NCBI RefSeq assembly: GCF_000620105.1
Contig: NZ_JHVK01000010.1
Span: forward strand, 62,001 to 126,000
DNA: 64,000 nt
From: Microvirgula aerodenitrificans DSM 15089
Lineage (GTDB): Bacteria > Pseudomonadota > Gammaproteobacteria > Burkholderiales > Aquaspirillaceae
Direction of reading: 5' to 3'
The number at the start of each line of letters is the position of its first letter. Positions within the stretch are counted from its first letter, which is position 1. The notes under the pieces are model-generated. The model was not told where the DNA came from, ran no database searches, and saw nothing but the letters and a program-made list of their open reading frames with translations. A program made the position numbers and the translations under genes. This document shows, in pieces, positions 19,205-27,289 of this stretch.

Positions 19205-20527
19205 GTGACCGATATACCCCAGCTTTCCCCCAGCTCTCCGCTCAACATGATCTGCCTGGTGCGGTCGCGTTATGCTGATGGTTCGACCTACTTCGGCACG
19301 GGGGTATTCGTCGGTCCCAATGATGTGCTGACCGCATCGCACATGGTGTACGCGCCCGAACTCGGCGCTGCTGTCGAGGTGACGGCTTATGCCGGATATG
19401 GCTACTCCGATGAAGGCACGCCGTACAAGGTCAGTAACTTCAACTATTACCGGGTCGGAGAGGGCGACGGCATGATCGCTTACTCCGATGTGCACAGCGA
19501 TGTGGCCTTGCTGACGACTTCCGGCAAGACCGGATCGTGGTTCGGCATGTCCAATCAGTACGACAGCTACAGCTCCGCGTTGTCGGTGAAACAGTCCGGT
19601 TACGACAGCGTACTGGCCAGCATGTACTGGGACCACTATGTCCAGGGGTTGAGTTCCGGCTGGGTGACCAGGCTGTCCGACAGCGTGTGGGATACCAGCC
19701 TGCTGAGCATCCATTCCGGCGACAGTGGCTCGCCGGTCTGGATCGACTCTGCCAGTGGTCCCCTGGTGATCGGTGTGGTGTCGACGCAGGACTGGGCTGC
19801 CGCGCTGGATACTGCCATGCTCAACACGCTGCGGGGCTGGATTGCAGCCAATGACACGGGGGGCGCCTCGGGAAGCTATGCCGGCACAGCGGCAGCGGAC
19901 TTCATTTTCGAAGCTGCGCTGCCCGTCGTGACGAGCTCCGGGGAGAAGCCCGGCTGGCTGTATTGCGCAGTGGATGGCGGTGGCGGCATCGATTCCCTGA
20001 TAGCCGACGGCGCCAGTAATGGTTACTCCCTGTCCCGTGTGGCACCAGATGGCGCGACCTTGTACAACAACGGAGAGCAGATATTTTATTCGCTGGCGTC
20101 GGTGGAGCGGGTCAGCTTTACAGATTCACGTGCCCTGGCGCTGGACGATACGGCAACGGATCTGTTTCGGCTGTATCAGGCTGCATTTGATCGTGGACCG
20201 GACGAAGCCGGGGTGGGCTACTGGTTGCAGCAGCGGGACCATGGCCTGAGTGCCGGTGATGTGGCGAACAGCTTCGTGGCAAGTGGTGAGTTCCAGACCA
20301 TGTACGGGGCAGCGGCTGATAATGCCACATTCCTGAACCTGGTTTATGCGCATGTTCTGGGTCGTGCACCGGACCAGGCGGGTATGGACTGGTGGATTAA
20401 CGAGATGAGCAGTCATCCACTGACGCAGCCACAGGTCTTGCTGAGTTTTGCCGATAGCGCGGAGAATATTTCCCTGACCGCCTCGCAGACTGCAGGCGGG
20501 GTCTGGTATGTGCCGTTTTCTGCCTGA
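19205..20527 (+). CDS. Trypsin-like serine protease with C-terminal DUF4214 modules, probable T1SS substrate
   Basis: A 440-residue protein starting at GTG with GGAG nine bases upstream. Residues about 15-215 are a chymotrypsin-fold peptidase with the full triad: His in LTASHMVY, Asp in HSDVALL and Ser in HSGDSGSPVW. A linker follows (GTAAADFIFEAALPVV, VDGGGGIDSLIADG), resembling the display part of RTX-like proteins but without true GGxGxD arrays. The C-terminal third has two DUF4214 units: LYQAAFDRGPDEAGVGYW and LVYAHVLGRAPDQAGMDWW. No signal peptide is seen, which suits secretion by the T1SS encoded at 21679-26134. It shares DUF4214 with the S-layer-like protein, so it may process, mature or attach to that layer. 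Confidence 0.85.
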   Translation: MTDIPQLSPSSPLNMICLVRSRYADGSTYFGTGVFVGPNDVLTASHMVYAPELGAAVEVTAYAGYGYSDEGTPYKVSNFNYYRVGEGDGMIAYSDVHSDVALLTTSGKTGSWFGMSNQYDSYSSALSVKQSGYDSVLASMYWDHYVQGLSSGWVTRLSDSVWDTSLLSIHSGDSGSPVWIDSASGPLVIGVVSTQDWAAALDTAMLNTLRGWIAANDTGGASGSYAGTAAADFIFEAALPVVTSSGEKPGWLYCAVDGGGGIDSLIADGASNGYSLSRVAPDGATLYNNGEQIFYSLASVERVSFTDSRALALDDTATDLFRLYQAAFDRGPDEAGVGYWLQQRDHGLSAGDVANSFVASGEFQTMYGAAADNATFLNLVYAHVLGRAPDQAGMDWWINEMSSHPLTQPQVLLSFADSAENISLTASQTAGGVWYVPFSA

Positions 20528-20572
20528 TTGCTGACGCGCGCGAAAAGCTGCCAATCTCTTCCCCTCGTGAAT

Positions 20573-20610
20573 GCCCCCCCGGATGCCACCCGGCATCGGG
20601 GGGGCTTTGT
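20573..20610 (+). terminator. Rho-independent terminator after the protease gene
   Basis: GCCCCCCC, a bulged G, GATGCC, loop ACCC, GGCATC, GGGGGGGC, then TTTG. The stem is 14 base pairs with one bulge. Confidence 0.8.
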
Positions 20611-20728
20611 CTGTGCCGGTCCGGCTGTTGCCGCAATGTGCATATGCGTGTGGTGACAAAAGCATAATCAGGAATATGGGATTCCCGAACAACGCATAAT
20701 TTAAGTGTGCAGGGGGGCAATCTCCGAT

Positions 20729-20752
20729 AAAATGTGACGAATATCACATTTT
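20729..20752. promoter_or_regulatory. Perfect CRP-type palindrome upstream of the Crp/Fnr-family gene
   Basis: TGTGACGAATATCACA (20733-20748) matches TGTGA-N6-TCACA exactly. The symmetry extends to nine base pairs per arm with AAAA and TTTT on the outside. Its centre lies about 68 bases before the proposed start at 20809. A start about 41 bases downstream of the centre would leave a leader near 27 bases. Autoregulation is the natural reading; activation or repression cannot be decided. Confidence 0.75.
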
Positions 20753-20808
20753 CAGATTTGATGATCATCGAGAAGGGGGCGAAAACCCATGCTGTCAGCG
20801 GAGTGCAC

Positions 20809-21552
20809 ATGCCGGGAGGCGTGAGCAAGTGCGGAGATTTGTGCGCCGGCCCGTCCATGCTGCAACAGGTGCCGCTGTTTGCCGTGCTGTCGGACGTTGA
20901 GCTGGAGCGCCTGCTGAAGTGGGTGGCGATACGTGCCTTCTCCAAAGGCGAGGTCATTGTTGGCCAGGCCCCAGTCCGTGACGAGTTGTACTTTTTGCTG
21001 CACGGGCAGTTGCAGGTGCTTGGCCGGCTTGAGGACGGACGCGATTTCAGCCTCGGCACCGTGGTGCCCGGAGGCTTTTTTGGCGAGCTTGGCGTGATTG
21101 ATGCACTGCCGCCATCCGTGGCGGTGGTGGCGCTGAAGCCATCGCGAGTTGGCGTGTTGCCGGGCGAGCAGGCGCGCGAGTTGTTCTGCCAGGTGCCGGC
21201 TGTGGCCGAGCTGATGCTCCGGCACCTGACCCGGATGCTGCGGCAGTCGAATGCGTTCCGCGTTTTGCTTGGCATGCCCAATGCCCCGCAGCGGGTTTAC
21301 GGTTTTCTGTGCATGCTGCGCCAGCCACAGGCTGGCGGCGTTCAGGTTATCGAGACCATGCCGAGTCAGCAGGATGTCGCCAACATGATCAATACCAGCC
21401 GGGAATCGGTGTCGCGGACGCTCAGTGACCTGCTCCGGCGCGGCGTGCTGGAGAAGGGGGGCGGCAAGTACATTGTGCGTCAGCCTGATGTGCTTGAGGC
21501 ACTGGCTCATGGCATGCCGGTGCGAGCGCTTCGGGTGGAAATGGCAGCATGA
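20809..21552 (+). CDS. Crp/Fnr-family transcriptional regulator
   Basis: A cytoplasmic regulator of 247 residues: cyclic-nucleotide-type beta-roll, dimerisation helix and winged HTH. ATG 20809 is chosen because GGAG lies five bases before it; starts at GTG 20734 or ATG 20761 would overlap or abut the palindrome and lack a ribosome site. The effector pocket has GGFFGELGVIDALPP: the Glu of the GEL motif is present but the Arg that holds the cAMP phosphate in Crp is replaced by Pro. Only two Cys (SKCGDLC) lie at the N-terminus, unlike the four-Cys cluster of FNR. The recognition helix SRESVSRTL has the R-E-x-x-x-R pattern of Crp plus the Ser typical of FNR. It lies between the protease and T1SS genes. 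Confidence 0.85.
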   Translation: MPGGVSKCGDLCAGPSMLQQVPLFAVLSDVELERLLKWVAIRAFSKGEVIVGQAPVRDELYFLLHGQLQVLGRLEDGRDFSLGTVVPGGFFGELGVIDALPPSVAVVALKPSRVGVLPGEQARELFCQVPAVAELMLRHLTRMLRQSNAFRVLLGMPNAPQRVYGFLCMLRQPQAGGVQVIETMPSQQDVANMINTSRESVSRTLSDLLRRGVLEKGGGKYIVRQPDVLEALAHGMPVRALRVEMAA

Positions 21553-21678
21553 CCTGACCGCTCTCCGGACACCTTCATACCTTTCGTGCTTTTCCTTTTC
21601 GGCATGTGTTCCTGTCATGCAGTCCGGCTCCGACCTGTTGTCGGGTGACCGGATTTTCTGTCTAACCGAGTTCCAAAC

Positions 21679-23418
21679 ATGATGAAATCGTTGTTGTCAA
21701 AGCGCACTGAACTGGGTGCGGTGCTTTACGACTTTCGCCGGACTTTCTATGCGCTGGGCGCGTTCAGCTTCGTCATCAACCTGCTGATGCTGATGCCGTC
21801 GATCTACATGCTGCAGGTGTACGACCGGGTGCTGGCCAGCCAGAACGAAACCACGCTGCTGATGCTGACACTGATGACGCTGGGGTTGTTCGCGCTGATG
21901 GAGGCACTTGAATACACACGTTCAGCGGTGCTGATCCGCGTTGGCAATCAGTTGGATATGCGGCTCAATAACCGGGTATTCACTGCTGCATTCGAGAAGA
22001 ACCTGCGCCGCGCCGGCGGCAACCCTGGGCAGACTATCCATGACCTGACCAGCGTGCGCCAGTTCCTGACCGGCAATGGCCTGTTCGCCTTCTTCGATGC
22101 GCCGTGGACACCGATTTATCTGGCTGTGTGCTTCATGTTCCACCCGATGCTGGGCCTGATCGTGCTGTTTGGCGCCGTGGTGCTGTTTTGCCTCGCCTGG
22201 GTGACCGAGGTCGCCACGCGCAAGCCGCTGGCCGAGGCCAATCAGGCATCGATTGCCTCTGGTGCTTTCGCCAACAACAATCTGCGCAATGCCGAGGTGA
22301 TCGAAGCGATGGGCATGCTGCCTGCAATCCGAGGCAAATGGTTCGTCCATCACAGCCGCATCCTCGCGATGCAGACGCTGGCTTCGGACCGGGCGGCCAA
22401 GATCAACACCATCACCAAATTCATCCGTATTTCGCTGCAATCACTGATCCTGGGCGCCGGTGCACTGCTGGTGATCGAAGGCAAGCTGACCCCGGGGATG
22501 ATGATTGCCTGCTCGATCCTGATGGGGCGCGCGCTGCAGCCGGTCGAACTGGCCATTGGTACCTGGAAGCAACTGATCGGTGCCCGTGCCGCCTATGCGC
22601 GGCTGGACGAGCTGTTGACCGAGCACCCGCCACGCGGCAGCTCGATGAGCCTGCCGGTGCCGCAAGGGCAGGTGGTGGTGGAAAATGTGATTGCCGCGCC
22701 TCCGGGCGCCCAGGCACCGGTTCTGCGCGGGTTGGGTTTTGCGATGAATCCGGGAGACGTGGTCGGTATTGTCGGCCCGTCGGCTTCCGGCAAGTCGACG
22801 CTGGCCCGTCTGCTGGTGGGCGTCTGGCCGGCCCAGTCAGGCAAGGTCCGGCTCGACGGCGCCGACATTTTTCTGTGGAACAAGGACGAATTGGGGCCTC
22901 ACATCGGCTACCTGCCGCAGGATATCGAACTGTTCGAGGGCACGATTGCCGAGAATATCGCGCGTTTTGGCGAAATCGACAGCGGTATGGTCATTGCTGC
23001 GGCACAACTGGCCGGTGTGCACGACATGATCCTGCGTTTTCCGCAGGGTTACGATACCCGGCTCGGTGCTGACGGCAGCCTGCTGTCAGGCGGGCAGAAG
23101 CAGCGTATCGGTCTGGCCCGCGCCCTGTATGGCGAGCCGGCCCTGATCGTGCTCGACGAACCGAACTCCAATCTTGACGACATGGGCGAGGCCGCGCTTG
23201 TTCGGGCCGTTCTAGGCATGAAGCAGCGCGGCAAGACCGTGGTGCTGATTACTCACCGCACCAGCATCATCAACGCTGTCGACAAGCTGATGGTACTGCG
23301 CGACGGCACGATGCAGATGTACGGGCCACGCGACCAGGTGCTGCAGGCTCTGATGCAGGCCCAGCAGCCGGCCGTGCCTGCTCCGCAGCAGGCCCCCGTT
23401 TCCACTGATGTCGCTTGA
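21679..23418 (+). CDS. Type I secretion system permease/ATPase (PrtD/HasD/RsaD-like)
   Basis: A 579-residue inner-membrane half-transporter. The membrane domain (about residues 25-310) starts with MLMPSIYMLQVYDRVLASQNETTLLMLT, shown by its central part YMLQVYDRVLASQNE, which is diagnostic of the PrtD branch. The ATPase domain has Walker A GIVGPSASGKSTLA, signature LLSGGQKQRIGLARAL and Walker B ALIVLDEPNSNLD. It lacks the N-terminal C39-like domain of HlyB, as expected for exporters of protease and S-layer-type substrates. Its stop overlaps an alternative TTG start of the next gene. With the adaptor and TolC-like gene it forms a complete T1SS. Confidence 0.94.
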   Translation: MMKSLLSKRTELGAVLYDFRRTFYALGAFSFVINLLMLMPSIYMLQVYDRVLASQNETTLLMLTLMTLGLFALMEALEYTRSAVLIRVGNQLDMRLNNRVFTAAFEKNLRRAGGNPGQTIHDLTSVRQFLTGNGLFAFFDAPWTPIYLAVCFMFHPMLGLIVLFGAVVLFCLAWVTEVATRKPLAEANQASIASGAFANNNLRNAEVIEAMGMLPAIRGKWFVHHSRILAMQTLASDRAAKINTITKFIRISLQSLILGAGALLVIEGKLTPGMMIACSILMGRALQPVELAIGTWKQLIGARAAYARLDELLTEHPPRGSSMSLPVPQGQVVVENVIAAPPGAQAPVLRGLGFAMNPGDVVGIVGPSASGKSTLARLLVGVWPAQSGKVRLDGADIFLWNKDELGPHIGYLPQDIELFEGTIAENIARFGEIDSGMVIAAAQLAGVHDMILRFPQGYDTRLGADGSLLSGGQKQRIGLARALYGEPALIVLDEPNSNLDDMGEAALVRAVLGMKQRGKTVVLITHRTSIINAVDKLMVLRDGTMQMYGPRDQVLQALMQAQQPAVPAPQQAPVSTDVA

Positions 23419-23429
23419 ACGAAACGACC

Positions 23430-24794
23430 ATGAAAAGTCTGAAGAAAAAATTTGAAATCATGGATGCCGAGGCGACCCGCCCGGCATCCGAGGGTGAAGC
23501 GTCGCCCGTGGATATCAACTCTCATCGTGCAGTGCGTTGGGGGCTGGGTGTGCTGATCCTGGGCTTTGGAGGCTTTATGTTATGGGCCATGCTGGCACCG
23601 CTCGATGCCGGGGTGACCTCACCGGGGTCGGTCAAGGTCGCCAGTAACCGCAAGACCATCCAGCATCTGACCGGTGGCACGGTGGATGCGATTCTGGTGC
23701 GCGAAGGCCAGGCGGTGAAAAAAAACCAGGTATTGGTCAAGCTGAACCCGACCCAGTCTGGCTCACAGCTGGGTATGGCCGAGGCGCAGTTCATTTCAGC
23801 CAAGGCGGTGGAAAGTCGTCTGGTGGCCGAGCGTGATGGCAAGACCAATCTGGAACCGATACCGGAGCTGAAAAGTTTTGGGGACGACCTGCGGGTGAAG
23901 GAAGCGATCGCGCTGCAGACCCGCCTGTTCACGACTCGACGTTCGTCGCTGGACAGCGAAATCCGCATTCTGGAAGAAAACCTGGCTGCTGCGCTTGAGC
24001 AACTGCATGGGCAGGAACAGGTCCGGAAGTCCCGCCAGCAGCAACTGGGTTTTCTGAACGAGGAACTGAAGGGCGTGCGCGAGATGGCCCGGGAAGGCTA
24101 TGTGCCGCGCAACCGCATGCTGGGCCTGGAGCGCGATGCGCTGCAGATCAACGGCTCGCTGGCGGAGGATCTGGCCAATATCGGTCGCACCCATAACCAG
24201 ATTGCTGAGCTCAAGCTCCGCATTCTCCAGCGCCGGCAGGAGTATCAAAAAGAAGTTCAGTCGTTGCTGACTGACGTGCAGAAGGATGCCAATGCCCAGG
24301 CTGATCGCCTGAGTGCACTGCGCTACGAATTCGAAAATACGCAGATCAAGTCGCCTATTGACGGCATCGTGGTCGGGCTGAATGTGCATACCGTTGGCGG
24401 GGTTATCCAGCCGGGCTTCCACATCATGGATGTGGTGCCGCGCAATGAGCCGATGGTGGTCGAGGCACAGGTGGCGCCGCAACTGATCGACAAGGTGCAT
24501 CCGGGGCTGCCGGTCGAACTGTCGTTCCCGGCCTTCAGCCATGCCAAGACACCGAATGTTCCGGGTGTGGTCGACACGGTGTCCGCTGACCGCCTGGTCG
24601 ATGAACGTACCAATATGCCGTATTACCTGGTGCAGGTAAAAGTGACCGACAAGGGACTGGTCATGCTTGGCCAGAACCAGATCCGTCCGGGGATGCCGGC
24701 GTCGGTGGTAGTCAAAACGGGCGAACGCACAATGCTCAACTACCTGATCAAACCTTTGCTGGATCGCGTCGATGGCGCGTTCAAGGAGCAATGA
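23430..24794 (+). CDS. Type I secretion membrane fusion protein (PrtE/HlyD family)
   Basis: A 454-residue periplasmic adaptor with one transmembrane helix (LGVLILGFGGFMLWAML, about residues 38-55). Next come the lipoyl-half segment IQHLTGGTVDAILVREGQAV, a long coiled-coil hairpin (about 100-290), the second lipoyl half IKSPIDGIVVGLNVHTVGGV, and the beta-barrel and C-terminal HlyD signature region RPGMPASVVVKTGERTMLNYL. ATG 23430 gives MKSLKKKFEIM; TTG 23415 overlapping the previous stop is an alternative. It bridges the ABC exporter to the TolC-like channel. Confidence 0.92.
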   Translation: MKSLKKKFEIMDAEATRPASEGEASPVDINSHRAVRWGLGVLILGFGGFMLWAMLAPLDAGVTSPGSVKVASNRKTIQHLTGGTVDAILVREGQAVKKNQVLVKLNPTQSGSQLGMAEAQFISAKAVESRLVAERDGKTNLEPIPELKSFGDDLRVKEAIALQTRLFTTRRSSLDSEIRILEENLAAALEQLHGQEQVRKSRQQQLGFLNEELKGVREMAREGYVPRNRMLGLERDALQINGSLAEDLANIGRTHNQIAELKLRILQRRQEYQKEVQSLLTDVQKDANAQADRLSALRYEFENTQIKSPIDGIVVGLNVHTVGGVIQPGFHIMDVVPRNEPMVVEAQVAPQLIDKVHPGLPVELSFPAFSHAKTPNVPGVVDTVSADRLVDERTNMPYYLVQVKVTDKGLVMLGQNQIRPGMPASVVVKTGERTMLNYLIKPLLDRVDGAFKEQ

Positions 24795-26134
24795 CGGTGA
24801 AACGGACTTTCATTGCCACCTTTGTGGCGCTAGCCTGCGCCGCACCGGCCGTCCAGGCGATCGGCCTGTTTGACGCCTACCACGCTGCGCGCGAGAGCGA
24901 TCCGACCTGGCGTGCTGCGTTGAAGGAAAACGAGGCTGGACAGGAAAACCGCAACCTCGGACGCGCCGGCCTGCTGCCGCAGATCAGCGCCAGCGGCTAC
25001 AAGTACAAGGTGACCGGGGATCGCAAGCAGCCCTACCTGGGCCGGACGTTTACCGAGGATCTTGACTATACGAGCAAGAGCGCCAGCGTGCAGCTTAGCC
25101 AGCCACTATTCAATATGCAGCGCCTGGCCGAGTACCGGCAGGGTAATGCGCGCGCTGAATACAGCGATGCGGTGCTGGACCAGAAACTGCAGGATCTGGC
25201 TGTGCGCCTGTCAGGCGCTTACATGGACGTCTTGCTGGCGCGCGACTCGATCGACCTGGCCGAGGCCAAGCTCAAGGCCATCAGCGAACAGCTGGCGGCG
25301 GCCAAGCGCATGTACGAACTCGGAGACGGAACGGTAACGGACGTGGACGAAGCGACTGCGCGGCGCGATATCGCCGACGCCCAGCGCATTGAGGCCGAGG
25401 ACCGGCTGCAGGTCTCGCTGAAGACGCTGCAGGAACTGATTGGCGAAACGCCGCGCTCGCTGGCAGTACTCAGCGGCGATGCATTCGTGCTGCCGACGAT
25501 GCAGGATTCGGCTGCCATGTGGACCGAACGCGCACTGGCCAACAACCCGGAAATCCGTGCCCAGCGCAAGGCGGTCGAAATATCTGACCGTGAAATTGAT
25601 CGCAGCAAGGCCGGGCACTATCCGACTGTGGATCTGGTTGGTTCGTTCTCCAAGGCCGACAGTGATTCGGTGACGACGGTCAACCAGCGGACGACCAGCA
25701 GAAGCATCGGTGTACAGGTCAATATTCCACTGTTCTCTGGTGGCTATACATCGGCACTGACCCGCCAGGCGGCCGCCAATCGGGACAAGGCGAAAGAGGA
25801 TCTGGAGGCGGCGATCAGCAAGATCCGCACCGAGGTGGTTCGCCAGTATACGGGCACTACCACTGGCGCCAGCAAGGTGCGGGCGCTGGATCTGGCGGTC
25901 AAGTCCAGTGAGCGCTCGCTGAAATCCACGCTGATGGGATTCAAGGCCGGTTTGCGCACCAATGCCGACATCCTCAATGCGCAGGAGCAACTTTATCAGT
26001 CGCGCCGCGACCTGGCCGAGGCCAAGTACATCTACCTGATCAGCCGCGTGCGTCTGAAAGCGGCAGCTGGCGAGCTCAGCGAGGCGGATATCATCGAGGT
26101 TGACCGCTATTTCAGTGCGGAAGCAGCGTTCTGA
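24791..26134 (+). CDS. TolC-family outer-membrane channel of the T1SS
   Basis: A 447-residue outer-membrane efflux protein with a signal peptide (TFIATFVALACAAPAVQA, cleaved after about residue 22). Two TolC repeats follow: the first begins GLFDAYHAARESDPTWRAAL and the second around WTERALANNPEIRAQRKAVE, each with long helical hairpins. VQVNIPLFSGGYTSALTRQA and GFKAGLRTNADILNAQEQLY are characteristic of TolC/PrtF/AprF. It starts within the stop of the adaptor gene (ATGA). No strong terminator follows, only a 7-bp hairpin CCCGCCA/TGGCGGG at about 26148-26178 without a T-run. Confidence 0.93.
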   Translation: MTVKRTFIATFVALACAAPAVQAIGLFDAYHAARESDPTWRAALKENEAGQENRNLGRAGLLPQISASGYKYKVTGDRKQPYLGRTFTEDLDYTSKSASVQLSQPLFNMQRLAEYRQGNARAEYSDAVLDQKLQDLAVRLSGAYMDVLLARDSIDLAEAKLKAISEQLAAAKRMYELGDGTVTDVDEATARRDIADAQRIEAEDRLQVSLKTLQELIGETPRSLAVLSGDAFVLPTMQDSAAMWTERALANNPEIRAQRKAVEISDREIDRSKAGHYPTVDLVGSFSKADSDSVTTVNQRTTSRSIGVQVNIPLFSGGYTSALTRQAAANRDKAKEDLEAAISKIRTEVVRQYTGTTTGASKVRALDLAVKSSERSLKSTLMGFKAGLRTNADILNAQEQLYQSRRDLAEAKYIYLISRVRLKAAAGELSEADIIEVDRYFSAEAAF

Positions 26135-26584
26135 GACAAGAGAAGGCATGCCCGCCATGGCGCGATCACGTGTTGTGGCGGGAGGCTGTGGTAATTGAGC
26201 GATTCACGCTCATGCGAATGGCGTGAGCTTGATGCTGTTCATGGTCTCCTTGCCTTTCGTGACAGTATTGCCCTTGAAGGTGACCGCAGCTGTGCGGCTG
26301 ATCGTGCAGTGGGATGCAGGCATGGCTGGCTGTAGCGATGCCGTTGTCGCCGTTCACTGTCCCGTGGCCTGCGCTGCCATGCAGGACATCGATCGATATG
26401 TGCGTATTAAATATTGGCCGCGTGACAATTCATGCCATTAGGGTTTTCAAGTGTGTGGCTGCTTGCTGAAGAGCGTGTTCTTCATGTCGGTATCGGGTGT
26501 GCACGTGGTGGATAGTTGCAACACGATGGTGAGGCCGGCGTATGATAGCCTGTTACGCTGCTCCGACCTTTCAGAGACTCGCCC
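26135..26584. other. 450-base gap with a possible decayed minus-strand reading frame
   Basis: No full gene is seen. On the minus strand, 26356 down to 26210 is open for 48 codons and reads naturally toward its end (AAVTFKGNTVTKGKETMNSI, then KLTPFA and stop). The frame is closed upstream by TGA at 26354-26356, and the only inside ATG (26323) has no ribosome site. It may be the tail of a lost secreted protein. On the plus strand, TTGCAA (26516-26521) and TATGAT (26541-26546), spaced by 19, could be a weak promoter for the gene at 26585. Confidence 0.3.
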
Positions 26585-26830
26585 ATGCCTTCGATTTCCA
26601 CTGATGATGCCAGGGAGCTGACTGGGGCCTTCGACGCCCTGCCGGTATCGGCGCTGCCGTTGAGCCCCGCCCCCGAGCCGCTGGAACTGCTGTTCGGCGC
26701 GCCGGAGCCCACCACGCAGGCCGTTTCCGCTCCGCTGCCCACCTACAACAGCCTCGATGCCTCCGAAGCAGTAGTCCAGTTGATTGGCGGCGGAGATTTC
26801 TCCGACGTGCTCTGGCGCTGCCTGCTGTAA
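26585..26830 (+). CDS. Small hypothetical protein
   Basis: An 81-residue product, acidic and Pro/Leu/Ala-rich (LPVSALPLSPAPEPLELLFG), with no signal peptide, membrane segment or family I recognise. Third-position GC bias agrees with real genes nearby. The ribosome site is weak. It ends three bases before the end of the convergent YfiM-like gene. It could be a small unlinked protein or a spurious frame. Confidence 0.45.
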   Translation: MPSISTDDARELTGAFDALPVSALPLSPAPEPLELLFGAPEPTTQAVSAPLPTYNSLDASEAVVQLIGGGDFSDVLWRCLL

Positions 26831-26833
26831 CGG

Positions 26834-27157
26834 CTATACCAGAATCAGCGGCAGGGCGGCCATTATGCCGATGGCGTTGGCTGCCATGTCGTACCAGCAA
26901 AATCCGCTGCCATAACGCTCGTCCCAGATTTCCTTGACCAGACCAAGCAGGAACGTCGCCGGCAGGCCAATGGCCGGCGTGGCTACTGACGACAGCACCA
27001 ATGCCAGTCCCATGCTACAGAAAAAGTGCTGCTGCTTGTCGGTTTCGCGGATGCGCGCACGCAGCTGCGCGCGCGGCAGAGCCCGCCACGCGGCCAGCGC
27101 TGGTTCGGGCAGGTGGTGCGCCAACCACTGGCGACATTGGGCGGTACTGCGGTTCAT
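26834..27157 (-). CDS. YfiM-like small membrane protein
   Basis: A 107-residue protein. The C-terminal two thirds carry TDKQQHFFCSMGLALVLSSV, LLGLVKEIWDE and a YDMAANAIGI segment. This D-x-x-x-HF...G..KE..D......D..AN..G pattern matches YfiM/DUF2279-type proteins, usually small envelope proteins of unknown role. Two hydrophobic stretches are visible. The frame extends upstream opposite the glycosyltransferase gene. ATG 27157 (MNRSTAQCRQ) is chosen because it follows CTGGAAACC and keeps the family length. It is divergent from the glycosyltransferase at 27290. Confidence 0.7.
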   Translation of the reverse strand: MNRSTAQCRQWLAHHLPEPALAAWRALPRAQLRARIRETDKQQHFFCSMGLALVLSSVATPAIGLPATFLLGLVKEIWDERYGSGFCWYDMAANAIGIMAALPLILV

Positions 27158-27289
27158 CGGTTTCCAGCATAGGGCCGGTTCCCCGGCGTAAGGCAAGTAT
27201 ATGGGGGCGTCCTCGTCATTTGCCAGCGCCGGTACTGGCGGTGGTGGATGGTATCGTGATGGCCGGTCCCGATCTTTCTGGCGGGGGCG

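Noticed and set aside
20734-20808. GTG 20734 as start of the Crp/Fnr gene
   Set aside because: It would place the CRP-type palindrome inside the coding start and has no ribosome site; ATG 20809 has GGAG at the right distance.
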